From: Deltaproteobacteria bacterium
Lineage (GTDB): Bacteria; Desulfobacterota; Binatia; UTPRO1
DNA: 64,000 bases
Direction: 5' to 3'
NCBI GenBank assembly: GCA_020852955.1
Contig: JADYZW010000037.1
Span: forward strand, 1-64,000
The notes under the pieces are model-generated. The model had not been told where the DNA came from. It saw nothing but the letters and a program-made list of their open reading frames with translations, and made no database searches. The translations under genes were made by a program, and so were the position numbers. Each line of letters begins with the position of its first letter. The first letter of the stretch is position 1. Positions 25,017-33,679 of this stretch are shown piece by piece.

Positions 25017-27365
25017 ATGATCGCTGGGAAGGTTCGCCTCTTCGTGCTCGTCACCTGCGTCGCCGCGATCCTGACGCCGGGGCGGGCCGTCGCCTTCTCC
25101 GGCGCGCAGATCAAGTGCGCGAAAACGATCGGAAAAGTCGGTCTGGCCTTCACGCGCGGGCGGATGAAGCTGGCACAGGGGTGCCGGAACCTGGCGCTCG
25201 CCGGCGGGACGTGCGCCGCTCCCGATCCGGCGGCGCTCGCGAAGCTCGAGACCGGTCTTCGGGAGAAGCTGATGAAGGCCTGTACGCTCCCGTCGGCGGG
25301 TCTCGCCAGCCTCGGATTTCCCGGGCCGTGCCCCGACGCGAACGTCAGCGATGGATTCACGTCGGGGGATCTCGCGGAGTGCATCCGTGACAGCCACGCG
25401 GCGATCGTCGACGAAATGCTCGCGCTCCAGTACGACGCCGCGCTCGCACCGACGCTTCCGAAGAGCCAGCTCGGCTGTCAACGCGCGCTCGCGAAGCAGA
25501 GCGCGGGCTACACGGCCTGCACGCTGAAGGCGGTGCAGGGCTGCCGCGCCAAGGGGCTCAGGGAGGCGCTGCCGAGCGTGCCGCCGCACCTCTGCGCGAC
25601 CGACGACGCCAAGACGGCGGCGACGATCGCGAAATGCCGCGCCAAGCTGCGGGACGCCATCCTCGCCCGCTGCGAGGACGGCGTGGTCGCGAGCCTCGCC
25701 GTCTGCACGCCGAACGCGACCACCGCCGAGGGCGCGGCGGACTGTCTCGTCGAGGGGCACGGCGTCCGCATCGACGGTCCCGCGATCGACGTGCCACCGG
25801 ACCTCATCGACTACGAGTACGCGGTCCGCGGCGGCCTCTGCGGCGACGGGATCAGGAACAGCCTCGCCGAGGAATGCGACGGCGGCGACGATGGCGCGTG
25901 TCCGGGCATGTGCGGACCGGCGCTCGACCCGGACGGGTTCTTCGCGTGTCTCTGCATGGACAAGCCGCGCATCCGCGTCGTCGAGCACCGCGCGGCTGAT
26001 ACCGACAACGGCTGGACGGGGAACAGCGCGGACCAGGGCGTCGCGGAGGGCGGCGGGTATCTCACCGATCTTTACGACTGCGACGGGTTCGGCACCTGCA
26101 ACGTCGGTCCGAGCTGCTCGCTGCCGCCGCATTCGGCGTGCGGCGTCGCGTCGTCCAAGCCGTCGGGAACGACGGGTAACGGCATCTGCGCGTTCTTCGG
26201 GCAGGGCGTGTGCCGGAAGGGGCGGTCGGCCACGGGGCCGCACTGCTTGCAGGACGTGCAGAAGAAGTGCGATCCGAACCTGCCGGCGGACCCGGTGTGC
26301 GACGCTGCCGGAGATGCCTGCGTGACGACGCTGGTCGCGCCGCCCAATCCCCTGGCGACGGGCGGCGTCACGGTGTGCAACGTGACGACCTGGAGCGAGG
26401 ACGTGGTGGGAACGGTGAACCTCGCGACCGGCGAGTCGGTGGTGCGGGCGCCGCAGCGATCGCGCACCTACGGCCGGGCGATCGGGGGGCCGAACAAGCC
26501 ATGCCCCGTCTGCGGCGGCTTCTGCGCGATCAGCCGCGAGCGCTGCGAGGACGACGACCAGTGCGCCGCCAACAAGGGACCCTGCGTCACGGCGCCCGTC
26601 TGCAGCGATGGTCCGAACGCCGGCAAGGCGTGCCGGGCCGTCGTGCCCTTCGGCAGCGTACACCCCTTCTTCGGAACGACCAGCGTGGACTGTCCTCCCG
26701 AGCCGTCGACGCTGCTCTCCTCGCCCGCCGGCCTCGACCTCGACATCCCGACGCGCAGCACCGGGGTGGTGACGATGGCGCCGACGGTGCAATGCGCCGA
26801 GGCGGCGTTCGCCGGGAACGCGTGCATCGGCGGCGCGAGCGCCGGCCGACCGTGCGCCGCGGCGAGCGAGTGTCCCGGCGGCGCGTGCGGGCCGCAGTGC
26901 TTCTGCCCGGGGCAGCTGCGACCGAACGCCTGCCAGCCCGCGTGCGTCGGTGGCGTGAACGACGCGATCGAGTGCGCGACGGAGAGCGAGTGCCCGGGCG
27001 GCTTCTGCCATCGGGGAGACTGCCGGGTGGACCCGGGCGACGAGGGCTCCGTGCAGGAGGGCTACTGCCCCGCCGGACCCGACGAGGGATGGTGCTCGAT
27101 CACGAGCTACGTTCCGTGCGCATCGGCCGCCGACTGCGCGCCGCCGCGCTGTCCGTACTGTCAGCCGAACGAGACCTGCTTCACGAGAAAGCGGGCCTGC
27201 TTCGTGAACGGCGGCATCGTGCGCCAGGGGGCGCCGCGGACGCCGGAGGGTGTGAGCGTCGGAATCTATTGCATCGCGGGCGACAACGCGGCGACGAACA
27301 CCGTCGCCGGGTTTCCCGGCCCGGCCGCGTTCACCCAGCCCGAGCTGCAGCTGACGGTGCCCTGA
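25017..27365 (+). CDS. Large secreted Cys-rich protein
   Basis: Exported protein of 782 aa. It has a signal peptide (about 1-27) and then Cys/Lys/Ala-rich helices such as FSGAQIKCAKTIGKVG and LGCQRALAKQSAGYTAC. A CGDGIRNSLAEECDGGDDGACPG segment resembles the DUF4215 Cys-rich repeat. Further Cys-dense stretches (CPGGACGPQCFCPG, ECPGGFCHRGDC) run to the end. AAAGGAG lies 8 bases before the ATG. Many disulphides suggest an extracellular role. No catalytic motif is visible. It is monocistronic and ends at a strong hairpin. Confidence 0.7.
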   Translation: MIAGKVRLFVLVTCVAAILTPGRAVAFSGAQIKCAKTIGKVGLAFTRGRMKLAQGCRNLALAGGTCAAPDPAALAKLETGLREKLMKACTLPSAGLASLGFPGPCPDANVSDGFTSGDLAECIRDSHAAIVDEMLALQYDAALAPTLPKSQLGCQRALAKQSAGYTACTLKAVQGCRAKGLREALPSVPPHLCATDDAKTAATIAKCRAKLRDAILARCEDGVVASLAVCTPNATTAEGAADCLVEGHGVRIDGPAIDVPPDLIDYEYAVRGGLCGDGIRNSLAEECDGGDDGACPGMCGPALDPDGFFACLCMDKPRIRVVEHRAADTDNGWTGNSADQGVAEGGGYLTDLYDCDGFGTCNVGPSCSLPPHSACGVASSKPSGTTGNGICAFFGQGVCRKGRSATGPHCLQDVQKKCDPNLPADPVCDAAGDACVTTLVAPPNPLATGGVTVCNVTTWSEDVVGTVNLATGESVVRAPQRSRTYGRAIGGPNKPCPVCGGFCAISRERCEDDDQCAANKGPCVTAPVCSDGPNAGKACRAVVPFGSVHPFFGTTSVDCPPEPSTLLSSPAGLDLDIPTRSTGVVTMAPTVQCAEAAFAGNACIGGASAGRPCAAASECPGGACGPQCFCPGQLRPNACQPACVGGVNDAIECATESECPGGFCHRGDCRVDPGDEGSVQEGYCPAGPDEGWCSITSYVPCASAADCAPPRCPYCQPNETCFTRKRACFVNGGIVRQGAPRTPEGVSVGIYCIAGDNAATNTVAGFPGPAAFTQPELQLTVP

Positions 27366-27374
27366 ATCGGGCGT

Positions 27375-27411
27375 GCCGGAGCGGGGGCGGGCCACGCCGC
27401 CCCGCTCCGGC
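27375..27411. terminator. Strong bidirectional hairpin between convergent genes
   Basis: A 12-base perfect stem, GCCGGAGCGGGG paired with CCCCGCTCCGGC, lies between the convergent ends of the Cys-rich protein gene and the P450 gene. Three more pairs extend it after a one-base bulge. There is no long T run, but position and stability fit a terminator for both strands. Confidence 0.7.
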
Positions 27412-27419
27412 TTCGGACC

Positions 27420-28658
27420 TCAGGCCTTCGGGGTGAATCTGACCGGCATGTGCGTGAACGAGCGCACCAAGAGCGACGGATGCAGCTTCGGCGGCCCGTC
27501 CGCATACGCGATGTCGGGCATGCGCTTCAGGATCTCCTCGAGCATGACCCGGATCTCCATGCGGGCGAGGTTCGCTCCGAGACAGAAATGGTTGCCGATG
27601 CCGAAGCCGACGTGCGGGTTCGGATCGCGATCGACCTTGAACGCGTCGGGGTCCGTGAAGACCTCCTCGTCGCGGTTGGCCGACGGGTACATGAGGAGGA
27701 TCTTCTGGCCCTTCTCGATCGGGCGGCCGCGGAGCTCGGTGTCCCGCGTCGCGGTGCGGGCAAAGTTCTGCACCGGCGACACGTGGCGGACGATCTCCTC
27801 GACGGCGCTCGGGATGAGCGCCGGATCGTCGATCAGCTTCCGCTTCTCGGCGGGGTTCTCGATGAGCTGGCTCATGCCCCCGGTGAGCGCGTTGCGGGTG
27901 GTCTCGTTGCCGGCGATGAGGAGCGTCACGAGGAACATCGTGAGCTCGTCCTTCGCCATCTCGGTGGCGTGCTCGGAGGGGAGCTTCGCCGCGTCGCGGA
28001 CGTCGGCCGCGCCGAGGAGGCCGCCGTCGCGCGCGTGGACGAGCACGCTCACGAGGTCGTCCTTGGGGTCTTTCCGGCGCGCCTCGATCGTGTCCTCGAT
28101 GTAGGCGACGTACTCGGCGAAGGCGTTGGCGGCGTTCTGCATGGTCTCGAGGTCGTCGTAGTTGCCGTCGCTCGCGATCATGGTGTCCGACCAGTGGTGG
28201 AGCTTGTTGCGGTCGGTCTTGGGGATGCCGATCAGATCCGCGATCACCTCGATCGGCATCGGGACCGCGATGTCGCGCACGAAGTCGCACTCGCCCTTCG
28301 GCGCGAGCTTGTCGAGCGTCTCGATGGTGAAGGCGCGGAAGTGGTCCGTGATCTCGCCGACCCGCCGGGGCTTGAAGCCGCGATTGATGAGGCTCCGCAG
28401 CTGGCCGTGGCGCGGCTCGTCCATGTCGACGATGGAGAGCTTGGTCGGCATGTTGGGCCGGGTGCCTTCGCCCGAGCAGAAGATCTCGTGGTGCTTCGAG
28501 GCGTAGACCACGTCGGCGTACTTGGACACGGCCCAGATCGCGTTCTTCGCGTCCCAGTGCACGGGATCGTGCTGGCGGAGCCAGCGGAAGCGCTCGTGGC
28601 AGCCGGGGCCCCAGGTATTGGCGTCGAGGATGTCGATGTCGCTGTGCATGTCGGTCAC
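27420..28658 (-). CDS. Cytochrome P450 (steroid/alkyl-type)
   Basis: A 412-aa soluble bacterial P450. It shows the C-helix region MDEPRHGQLRSLINRGFKPRRV, the I-helix oxygen motif LLIAGNETT, the ExxR pair in AVEEIVRH, and the haem loop FGIGNHFCLGANLAR with the Cys ligand. The overall pattern resembles CYP124/125/142-like hydroxylases of lipid or sterol side chains. That substrate is inference. The GTG at 28658 overlaps the TetR stop (GTGA), and an ATG three codons later is an alternative start. It is co-transcribed with the TetR gene. No ferredoxin is fused or adjacent. Confidence 0.85.
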   Translation of the reverse strand: MTDMHSDIDILDANTWGPGCHERFRWLRQHDPVHWDAKNAIWAVSKYADVVYASKHHEIFCSGEGTRPNMPTKLSIVDMDEPRHGQLRSLINRGFKPRRVGEITDHFRAFTIETLDKLAPKGECDFVRDIAVPMPIEVIADLIGIPKTDRNKLHHWSDTMIASDGNYDDLETMQNAANAFAEYVAYIEDTIEARRKDPKDDLVSVLVHARDGGLLGAADVRDAAKLPSEHATEMAKDELTMFLVTLLIAGNETTRNALTGGMSQLIENPAEKRKLIDDPALIPSAVEEIVRHVSPVQNFARTATRDTELRGRPIEKGQKILLMYPSANRDEEVFTDPDAFKVDRDPNPHVGFGIGNHFCLGANLARMEIRVMLEEILKRMPDIAYADGPPKLHPSLLVRSFTHMPVRFTPKA

Positions 28659-29302
28659 CGAGCGGCCCGGCGCGGGCGTGCGGTCATCGGACGAATGGCC
28701 TCGCCGATGAAGACCGCCGCTTGCCGGAGCCGTTGTTCGAGGGGATAGTCGGGATCGTTCATCCAGTTGAGGAACGGAGCGTTGAGGGCGCCGAGGACCA
28801 TCTCGGCGAGAAAGTCGGCGTCGAGATCGGTGCGAACCTCGCCGTTGCGCTGGCCCGCGCGGAGCGTCTTCGCGATCGGCGCGAAGATGCGCTCGAGGTA
28901 GGGCGGGGTCTCGCCCGGCCGGCCGCGGGTCCGCATGAGTTCGAAGACCAGGTCGCGCGCCACGCCGCGGGCCGCGGAGGCGTCCCGCGCCGCGCGCTCC
29001 GCGAAGCTCGCGAGCCGGTCCTGGGCGCTGCCGGGGCGCAGCAGGTACTGCGCGATGAGCTCCTGGAGGTGGTCGAAGACCTCGGTTGTCATCTCGCCGA
29101 GGAGCGCGTGCTTGCTCTGGAAGTGGTTGAAGAAGGTGGCGGGGGCGATGTCGGCCGCGGCGGCGATCTGCTCCACGGTCGTCGCCTCGAAGCCCTGCGT
29201 CAGGAAGAGACCCTGCGCCTGCCGGTAGATGCGGGAACGAAGCTCGCGCTTCTTCCGCTCTCGGCGGCCTTCCACGGGAACCTGGGCGACGACGGCGTGC
29301 AT
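28655..29302 (-). CDS. TetR family transcriptional regulator
   Basis: A 215-aa one-domain repressor type. The N-terminal helix-turn-helix (about 20-65) reads LRSRIYRQAQGLFLTQGFEATTVEQIAAAADIAPATFFNHFQSK. The C-terminal ligand domain is less conserved and includes LVFELMRTRG. It is followed directly by a P450 gene (GTGA overlap), so it probably controls that P450 and its own synthesis. A candidate promoter (29328-29357) and a 15-base palindrome (29408-29422) lie upstream. The ligand may be a steroid CoA ester, as for KstR/KstR2, but nothing in the sequence proves this. Confidence 0.88.
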   Translation of the reverse strand: MHAVVAQVPVEGRRERKKRELRSRIYRQAQGLFLTQGFEATTVEQIAAAADIAPATFFNHFQSKHALLGEMTTEVFDHLQELIAQYLLRPGSAQDRLASFAERAARDASAARGVARDLVFELMRTRGRPGETPPYLERIFAPIAKTLRAGQRNGEVRTDLDADFLAEMVLGALNAPFLNWMNDPDYPLEQRLRQAAVFIGEAIRPMTARPRRAAR

Positions 29303-29327
29303 GCGACGATCAGTGGAGACGGCTTCA

Positions 29328-29357
29328 ACCTTAGAGCCTCCTCTACGTTCGCGTCAA
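29328..29357 (-). promoter_or_regulatory. Candidate sigma70-type promoter for the TetR-P450 operon
   Basis: On the minus strand TTGACG (29357-29352) and TAAGGT (29333-29328) are 18 bases apart. Transcription would start near 29321, giving a leader of about 20 bases before the ATG at 29302. Confidence 0.45.
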
Positions 29358-29407
29358 GTGGACCGGGATCGGGGTGTCGTACCTCCGGCCGCATTGCGCG
29401 GCCTCCG

Positions 29408-29422
29408 GATCCGGTCCGGATC
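29408..29422. promoter_or_regulatory. 15-bp perfect palindrome upstream of tetR
   Basis: GATCCGGTCCGGATC (7-base arms around one T) lies one base before the SDR stop codon and about 50 bases upstream of the candidate -35 of the TetR gene. It is of the right size for a TetR operator. Confidence 0.35.
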
Positions 29423-29423
29423 G

Positions 29424-30206
29424 CTACGGGTGCTGCGAGCTGACCGAGACGATCTCGCCTGTCATGTAGGTCGAGTAGTCGCTCGCGAGGAAGACGATCA
29501 CGTTCGCGACCTCCCACGGCTCGGCGGCGCGGCCGAACGCCTCGCGCGTCTCGAGCTCGTCGAGAAGCGCCTTCGGCGCGCTCTTCTGGAGGAACGGGTG
29601 CAGCGCCAGGCTCGGGGCGACCGCGTTCACGCGCACGCCCGCTGGCGCGGCTTCGATGGCGGCGCAACGCGTGAGCGCCATGACGCCCGCCTTGGCGGCC
29701 GCGTAGTGGGCCTGGCCGGCTTGCGCGCGCCAGCCGAGCACGCTCGCGTTGTTGACGACGACGCCGGCCCCGCGCGGCAGCATGTGGCGCAAAGCGGCGC
29801 GCGTGCAGCGGAACGCCGAGGTGAGCGTCACGTCGAGCACCTTCATCCACTGTTCGTCGGTCATGTCGACGAGGTTGGCGGTGCCGCCGAGGCCGGCGTT
29901 GTTGACGAGCACGTCGAGGCGGCCGGCTTCGGCGATCGCGACGTCGACCATGCGCTGGACCTGTGCCTCGACGGTCACGTCGCAGACGACGGCCGTCGGG
30001 CGGCGGCCCAGGATCGGCGCGAGCCGCTCGGCGGCCTCGGTGAGGCGGCGCTCGTGCTGGTCGCTGATGACGACGATCGCGCCCTCCTCGGCGCAACGCT
30101 TCGCGGTGGCGAAGCCGATGCCGGTGCCGGCGGCGGCCGTGACGAGGACGGACTTGCCGGCGAGGAGCGCGTGGCCGGGCGGACAGGGGGGCGCGGGAGG
30201 GGCCAC
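29424..30206 (-). CDS. SDR oxidoreductase in the IpdC-like operon
   Basis: Classical SDR of 260 aa. The Rossmann motif is TAAAGTGIGFA (a TGxxxGxG variant), with VNNAGLGG, catalytic Ser in NNASVLG and the YAAAK pair. The GTG start at 30206 follows the acyl-CoA dehydrogenase stop by 2 bases, so it is translationally coupled. With an acyl-CoA dehydrogenase and an IpdC-like flavoprotein in the same operon, it could be the 5-hydroxy-indanone-CoA dehydrogenase (IpdF-like) or a beta-hydroxyacyl-CoA dehydrogenase of steroid ring degradation (inference). Confidence 0.8.
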   Translation of the reverse strand: MAPPAPPCPPGHALLAGKSVLVTAAAGTGIGFATAKRCAEEGAIVVISDQHERRLTEAAERLAPILGRRPTAVVCDVTVEAQVQRMVDVAIAEAGRLDVLVNNAGLGGTANLVDMTDEQWMKVLDVTLTSAFRCTRAALRHMLPRGAGVVVNNASVLGWRAQAGQAHYAAAKAGVMALTRCAAIEAAPAGVRVNAVAPSLALHPFLQKSAPKALLDELETREAFGRAAEPWEVANVIVFLASDYSTYMTGEIVSVSSQHP

Positions 30207-30208
30207 GG

Positions 30209-31414
30209 CTAGCGCGTGCTCTCGAGGCGTGGCTCGCGGGGCATGCCGAGGGCGCGCTCCGCGATGATGTTGCGCTGGATCTGGTTGGTGCCGGCATAGA
30301 TGGTGTCGGCGCGGGTCCAGAGAAAGAGGCGCTGCAGCTCGTCGATCTCGTAGTCGTCGACGGCGCCCGCCGCGCGGATCTCGGCGCGCGCGCCGAGGAC
30401 GTCGACCGCGAGCTTGCCGAGATCGCGGTGCCAGGTCGCCCAGTAGAGCTTCGTGACCAGGGCTTCCCGGCTGAGCGCGGCGCCGCCTTCCGCGGCGGTG
30501 AGGATGCGGAGCGCGTTGTAGCGCATGATCTTGAGGCCGATCCAGGCGTCGGCGATGCGCTGGCGGATGATGGGATCTTGCGCGGCGCCGTTGGCCTTGG
30601 CGGCGGCAATCACCTCGTCGAGTTCGATCGCGAACATCATCTGCTGTCCGAGGGTGGAGGCGCCGCGCTCGAAGGCGAGCGTGCCCATGGCGACCTGCCA
30701 GCCGCCGTTCACCTCGCCGACGACGTGGGCGGCGTCGGCGCGCGCCCCGTCGAAGAATACTTCGCAAAACTCGGCGGTGCCGGTGATCTGGCGGATGGGC
30801 CGCACCTCGACGCCCGGCTGCTTCATCGGCACGAGGAGATAGGTGATGCCCTGGTGTTTCGGCGCCGCCGGGTCGGTGCGGCAGAGGGCGAAGCACCAGT
30901 CGGAGATCGTGGCGAGCGAGGTCCAGACCTTCTGGCCGGTCACGACCCACTGGTCGCCGTCGCGCTCGGCCCGGCACTGGACGTTGCCGAGATCCGAGCC
31001 CGCGTTGGGCTCCGAGTATCCCTGGCACCAGAGCTCTTCGGTGCGGACGATCGGCGGCAGGAAGCGCTCCTTCTGGGCCTGCGTGCCGAAGGCGATGAGC
31101 GTCGGTCCGAGGAGGGTCTCGCCGATGTGGCCGAGTCGCCCGGGCGCGCGGGCCCGCGCATACTCCTCGTTGAAGATGACCTCCCGGCTGAGCTCGAGTC
31201 CGCGACCGCCCCATGCCTTCGGCCAGCCGACGCACGTCCAGCCGCCGTCCGCGAGCTCTTTCTCCCACGCGCGGCGCACCTCGACGGCGCCGGCGAGATC
31301 GCCCGAGCCCCCGCGCCCGCGGAGCGCCGCGAACTCCCCGACCAGGTGCGCCTCGAGCCAGGTACGAACCTCGTCGCGAAAGGCCTCGTCGGCCGGGGAG
31401 AACCGCGCATCCAT
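30209..31414 (-). CDS. Acyl-CoA dehydrogenase, steroid alpha-subunit type
   Basis: FAD acyl-CoA dehydrogenase of 401 aa. The FAD/substrate loop QGYSEPNAGSDL and the C-terminal TIYAGTNQIQRNIIAERALG are present. The usual C-terminal catalytic Glu (YEGT) is Ala here. A Glu at about 249 (AFERG) lies in the helix that supplies the base in FadE26/FadE28-type subunits of steroid alpha2-beta2 dehydrogenases. Unlike other pairs in this window, no beta-type gene is adjacent. It lies between the IpdC-like gene (gap 2 bases) and an SDR (gap 2 bases). Substrate probably a steroid-derived CoA ester. Confidence 0.82.
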   Translation of the reverse strand: MDARFSPADEAFRDEVRTWLEAHLVGEFAALRGRGGSGDLAGAVEVRRAWEKELADGGWTCVGWPKAWGGRGLELSREVIFNEEYARARAPGRLGHIGETLLGPTLIAFGTQAQKERFLPPIVRTEELWCQGYSEPNAGSDLGNVQCRAERDGDQWVVTGQKVWTSLATISDWCFALCRTDPAAPKHQGITYLLVPMKQPGVEVRPIRQITGTAEFCEVFFDGARADAAHVVGEVNGGWQVAMGTLAFERGASTLGQQMMFAIELDEVIAAAKANGAAQDPIIRQRIADAWIGLKIMRYNALRILTAAEGGAALSREALVTKLYWATWHRDLGKLAVDVLGARAEIRAAGAVDDYEIDELQRLFLWTRADTIYAGTNQIQRNIIAERALGMPREPRLESTR

Positions 31415-31416
31415 GG

Positions 31417-32514
31417 TCAGGCGCGCTCCCGCCGCGGCGCGACGACGACGTCCTCGCCGACGAGACGCGCCAGGGTCTCGCCGGCCTCGCGCATGATCTC
31501 CGCGAGGACGTCGGCGACGCTCGGCAGCTCCTCGATCACGCCGACGACCTGTCCCGTCGGCAGGATGCCGACCTCGATCGCGCCGTCGACCATGCTGGCG
31601 CGGGTCAGCATCGGTGCGTTCGCCGCCATCGCGAGCTGCGACCACGTGAGCTCGCGGCTCTTCCGCATGGCGAAGCCTTCCCTCACGAAGTCGACGAGGC
31701 TCGTCTTCGTCAGGTGGCGGAGCCCGAGCGCGTTCGCGAGGGCGCGCGGGAGCCGCAGGAGGGGATGGGCGCGCTCGAGCCGGTCGATGACCGGCGTGCG
31801 GATGACCCGCTGCGGGGCGCCGTCGATCGCGTGCGTGACGACCGTGTCGGTGAGGCTCGCCTTCAGGTACTGCGCCTTGATGTGGTCCGGGACGGTGCTC
31901 TCCCTGGTGAGCAGGAATCGCGTGCCCATGGCGATCCCCGCCGCGCCGTAGGCCAGCGCCGCGACGAGGCCACGCCCGCTGTTGAAGCCGCCGGCGCCGA
32001 GCACGGGAATGTCGGTTGCGCGGCAGGCGGCGGGCAGCAGCAGGGAGGTCGGAATCGGGCCGGTATGGCCTCCGCCCTCGTGGCCTTGCGCGATCACCGC
32101 GTCGACGCCCCAGTCGGCCATCTTCGCCGCGTGACGAGGGGCGCCGATGGTCGGCATCGTGAGCACGCCGCCGTCCCGGAGGCGCTGGATGAGGTCGCGC
32201 TTGGGGGGGCCGGCGAAGCTCGCGAGCGCCACCCGGTGGCGGATCACCAGATCGGCGGTCCGCTCGACGCCCTGCTGGTCGGCGCGCATGTTCACGCCGA
32301 AGGGCGCGTCGGTGCGCTCGCGGACGGCGCGGATGGCGGCGTCGAGCTCGTGCTCGGTCATCGTGGCGGCGGCGAGGATGCCGAAGCCGCCGGCGGCGCT
32401 CGTCGCGGCCGTGAGATCGGCGCCCGAGACCCATCCCATACCCGTCTGCACGATCGGGTATCGCACCCCGAGGAGATCGCAGATGCGCGTGTGGAGGGAG
32501 GGGTACGTCGGCAT
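31417..32514 (-). CDS. ipdC: IpdC-like flavin oxidoreductase (nitronate monooxygenase family)
   Basis: A 365-aa TIM-barrel FMN protein of the 2-nitropropane dioxygenase/NMO family. It opens with YPIVQTGMGWVSGADLTAATSAAGGFGILAAATMT. The flavin-phosphate segments GHEGGGHTGP, VLGAGGFNSGRGL and AAGIAMGTRFLLT follow. This pattern resembles mycobacterial IpdC (Rv3553), which acts in removal of the ring-C/D hydroxyl during steroid degradation, more than true nitronate monooxygenases. Presence of ipdAB 26 kb away supports the call. It heads a minus-strand operon with an acyl-CoA dehydrogenase and an SDR, and is divergent from a MaoC gene (88 bases). Confidence 0.7.
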   Translation of the reverse strand: MPTYPSLHTRICDLLGVRYPIVQTGMGWVSGADLTAATSAAGGFGILAAATMTEHELDAAIRAVRERTDAPFGVNMRADQQGVERTADLVIRHRVALASFAGPPKRDLIQRLRDGGVLTMPTIGAPRHAAKMADWGVDAVIAQGHEGGGHTGPIPTSLLLPAACRATDIPVLGAGGFNSGRGLVAALAYGAAGIAMGTRFLLTRESTVPDHIKAQYLKASLTDTVVTHAIDGAPQRVIRTPVIDRLERAHPLLRLPRALANALGLRHLTKTSLVDFVREGFAMRKSRELTWSQLAMAANAPMLTRASMVDGAIEVGILPTGQVVGVIEELPSVADVLAEIMREAGETLARLVGEDVVVAPRRERA

Positions 32515-32602
32515 CGGACGGAGCTAGCAAAGGACCTTCGACAGTGCAAAGCAGCGTCCGCCCTTGTGCGCCGCGGGCGATTCGTATTACTCAAGCCGCC
32601 CT

Positions 32603-33457
32603 ATGCCGATCGATCGCGCGAAGGCCATGGCCGCCACGTTCCCCGTCGGGAAGGCAACGTGGAGCAACGACGACGTCATCCTCTACCACCTCGGCATCGG
32701 CGCCGGCGTTCCGCCGACGGATCCGAACGAGCTCGCCTACACGTACGAGAAGAACCTGAAGGTGTTGCCGTCGTTCGCGGTGGTCGTGAAGTTCCACCCG
32801 ACGGGCGACATCCTCAGCCTGCCCGGGCTCGAGTTCAATCCGTTCATGCTGCTGCACGGGGAGCAGGACGTCGAGATCCATCAGCCGTTGTCGCCGTCCG
32901 CCGAGGGCGTCACCGGACAGATGAAGATCGCCGACGTCTACGACAAGGGGAAAGCCGCCGTCGCGATCCTCGAGATCCACGCCAAGGACGCGGGCGGTAC
33001 GCCGCTCTTCACCAATCGCATGGCGCTCTTCCTCCGCGGCGAGGGCGGTTTCGGCGGTCCCCCCGGGCCCAAGACCGGCAACGTCGCGCCACAGCGCCCC
33101 CCGGATGGCGTGATCGAGTCAGAGAGCTTTCCCCAGCAAGCGCTGCTGTACCGCCTGAACGGCGACAAGAACCCGCTCCACGCCGACCCGGATTTCTCGG
33201 CGATGGGGGGCTTCGATCGCCCGATCATCCACGGGCTCTGCTCGTACGGGATCACGCTGAAGGCGATCGTCGACCGCGTGCTCGACGGCGACGTGACCAA
33301 GGTGGCGCGCTACCAGGCGCGGTTCGCGGGCGTCGCGTTCCCCGGTGAGACCTACGTCACCTCGTACTGGAAGGAAGGCGCGACGATCCTCCTCGAGTGC
33401 AAGGTGAAGGAACGCGACGCCTTGGTCATCTCGAACGCGGCGGTGACGATCCGCTAG
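32603..33457 (+). CDS. MaoC-family (R)-enoyl-CoA hydratase, two-hotdog (HSD17B4/ChsH type)
   Basis: A 284-aa two-hotdog hydratase. The N-terminal inactive hotdog (about 1-150) precedes the catalytic hotdog, whose hydratase-2 motif YRLNGDKNPLHADPDFSAMGGFDRPIIHGL supplies Asp and His. This size and layout match the hydratase part of human HSD17B4 and bacterial steroid hydratases. It probably hydrates an enoyl-CoA in side-chain or ring beta-oxidation. The ATG is in frame with the conserved start. It is transcribed alone and ends against a TetR gene, with an inverted repeat between. Confidence 0.88.
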   Translation: MPIDRAKAMAATFPVGKATWSNDDVILYHLGIGAGVPPTDPNELAYTYEKNLKVLPSFAVVVKFHPTGDILSLPGLEFNPFMLLHGEQDVEIHQPLSPSAEGVTGQMKIADVYDKGKAAVAILEIHAKDAGGTPLFTNRMALFLRGEGGFGGPPGPKTGNVAPQRPPDGVIESESFPQQALLYRLNGDKNPLHADPDFSAMGGFDRPIIHGLCSYGITLKAIVDRVLDGDVTKVARYQARFAGVAFPGETYVTSYWKEGATILLECKVKERDALVISNAAVTIR

Positions 33458-33585
33458 ATCAGCCGCCTGCCCCTGCCGCGCGCCCGTACGCGATCGCCCT
33501 CGGCTCGTTCACGACGTGACGAGCGGATGGGTGTGGGCGACCGGGAGCTCTCTCGGGTCGTGAGGACGCGCGCGGGTTGCTGCCG

Positions 33586-33656
33586 ACGCCCGTGGCACGC
33601 CGGCGCCCGGGGGGCGATGCGTCGGATCATCGCGGTGTCGCCGGCGCCACGGGCGT
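33586..33656. repeat. Long inverted repeat between convergent genes, possible terminator
   Basis: Two 11-base arms, ACGCCCGTGGC (33586-33596) and GCCACGGGCGT (33646-33656), are perfect complements with a 49-base spacer that itself contains two GCCGGCGCC copies. The element lies in the gap between the MaoC gene and the tetR gene ends. It may terminate both transcripts. Confidence 0.45.
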
Positions 33657-33679
33657 GCAGCAGGGCCGGCGAGAGCTTC

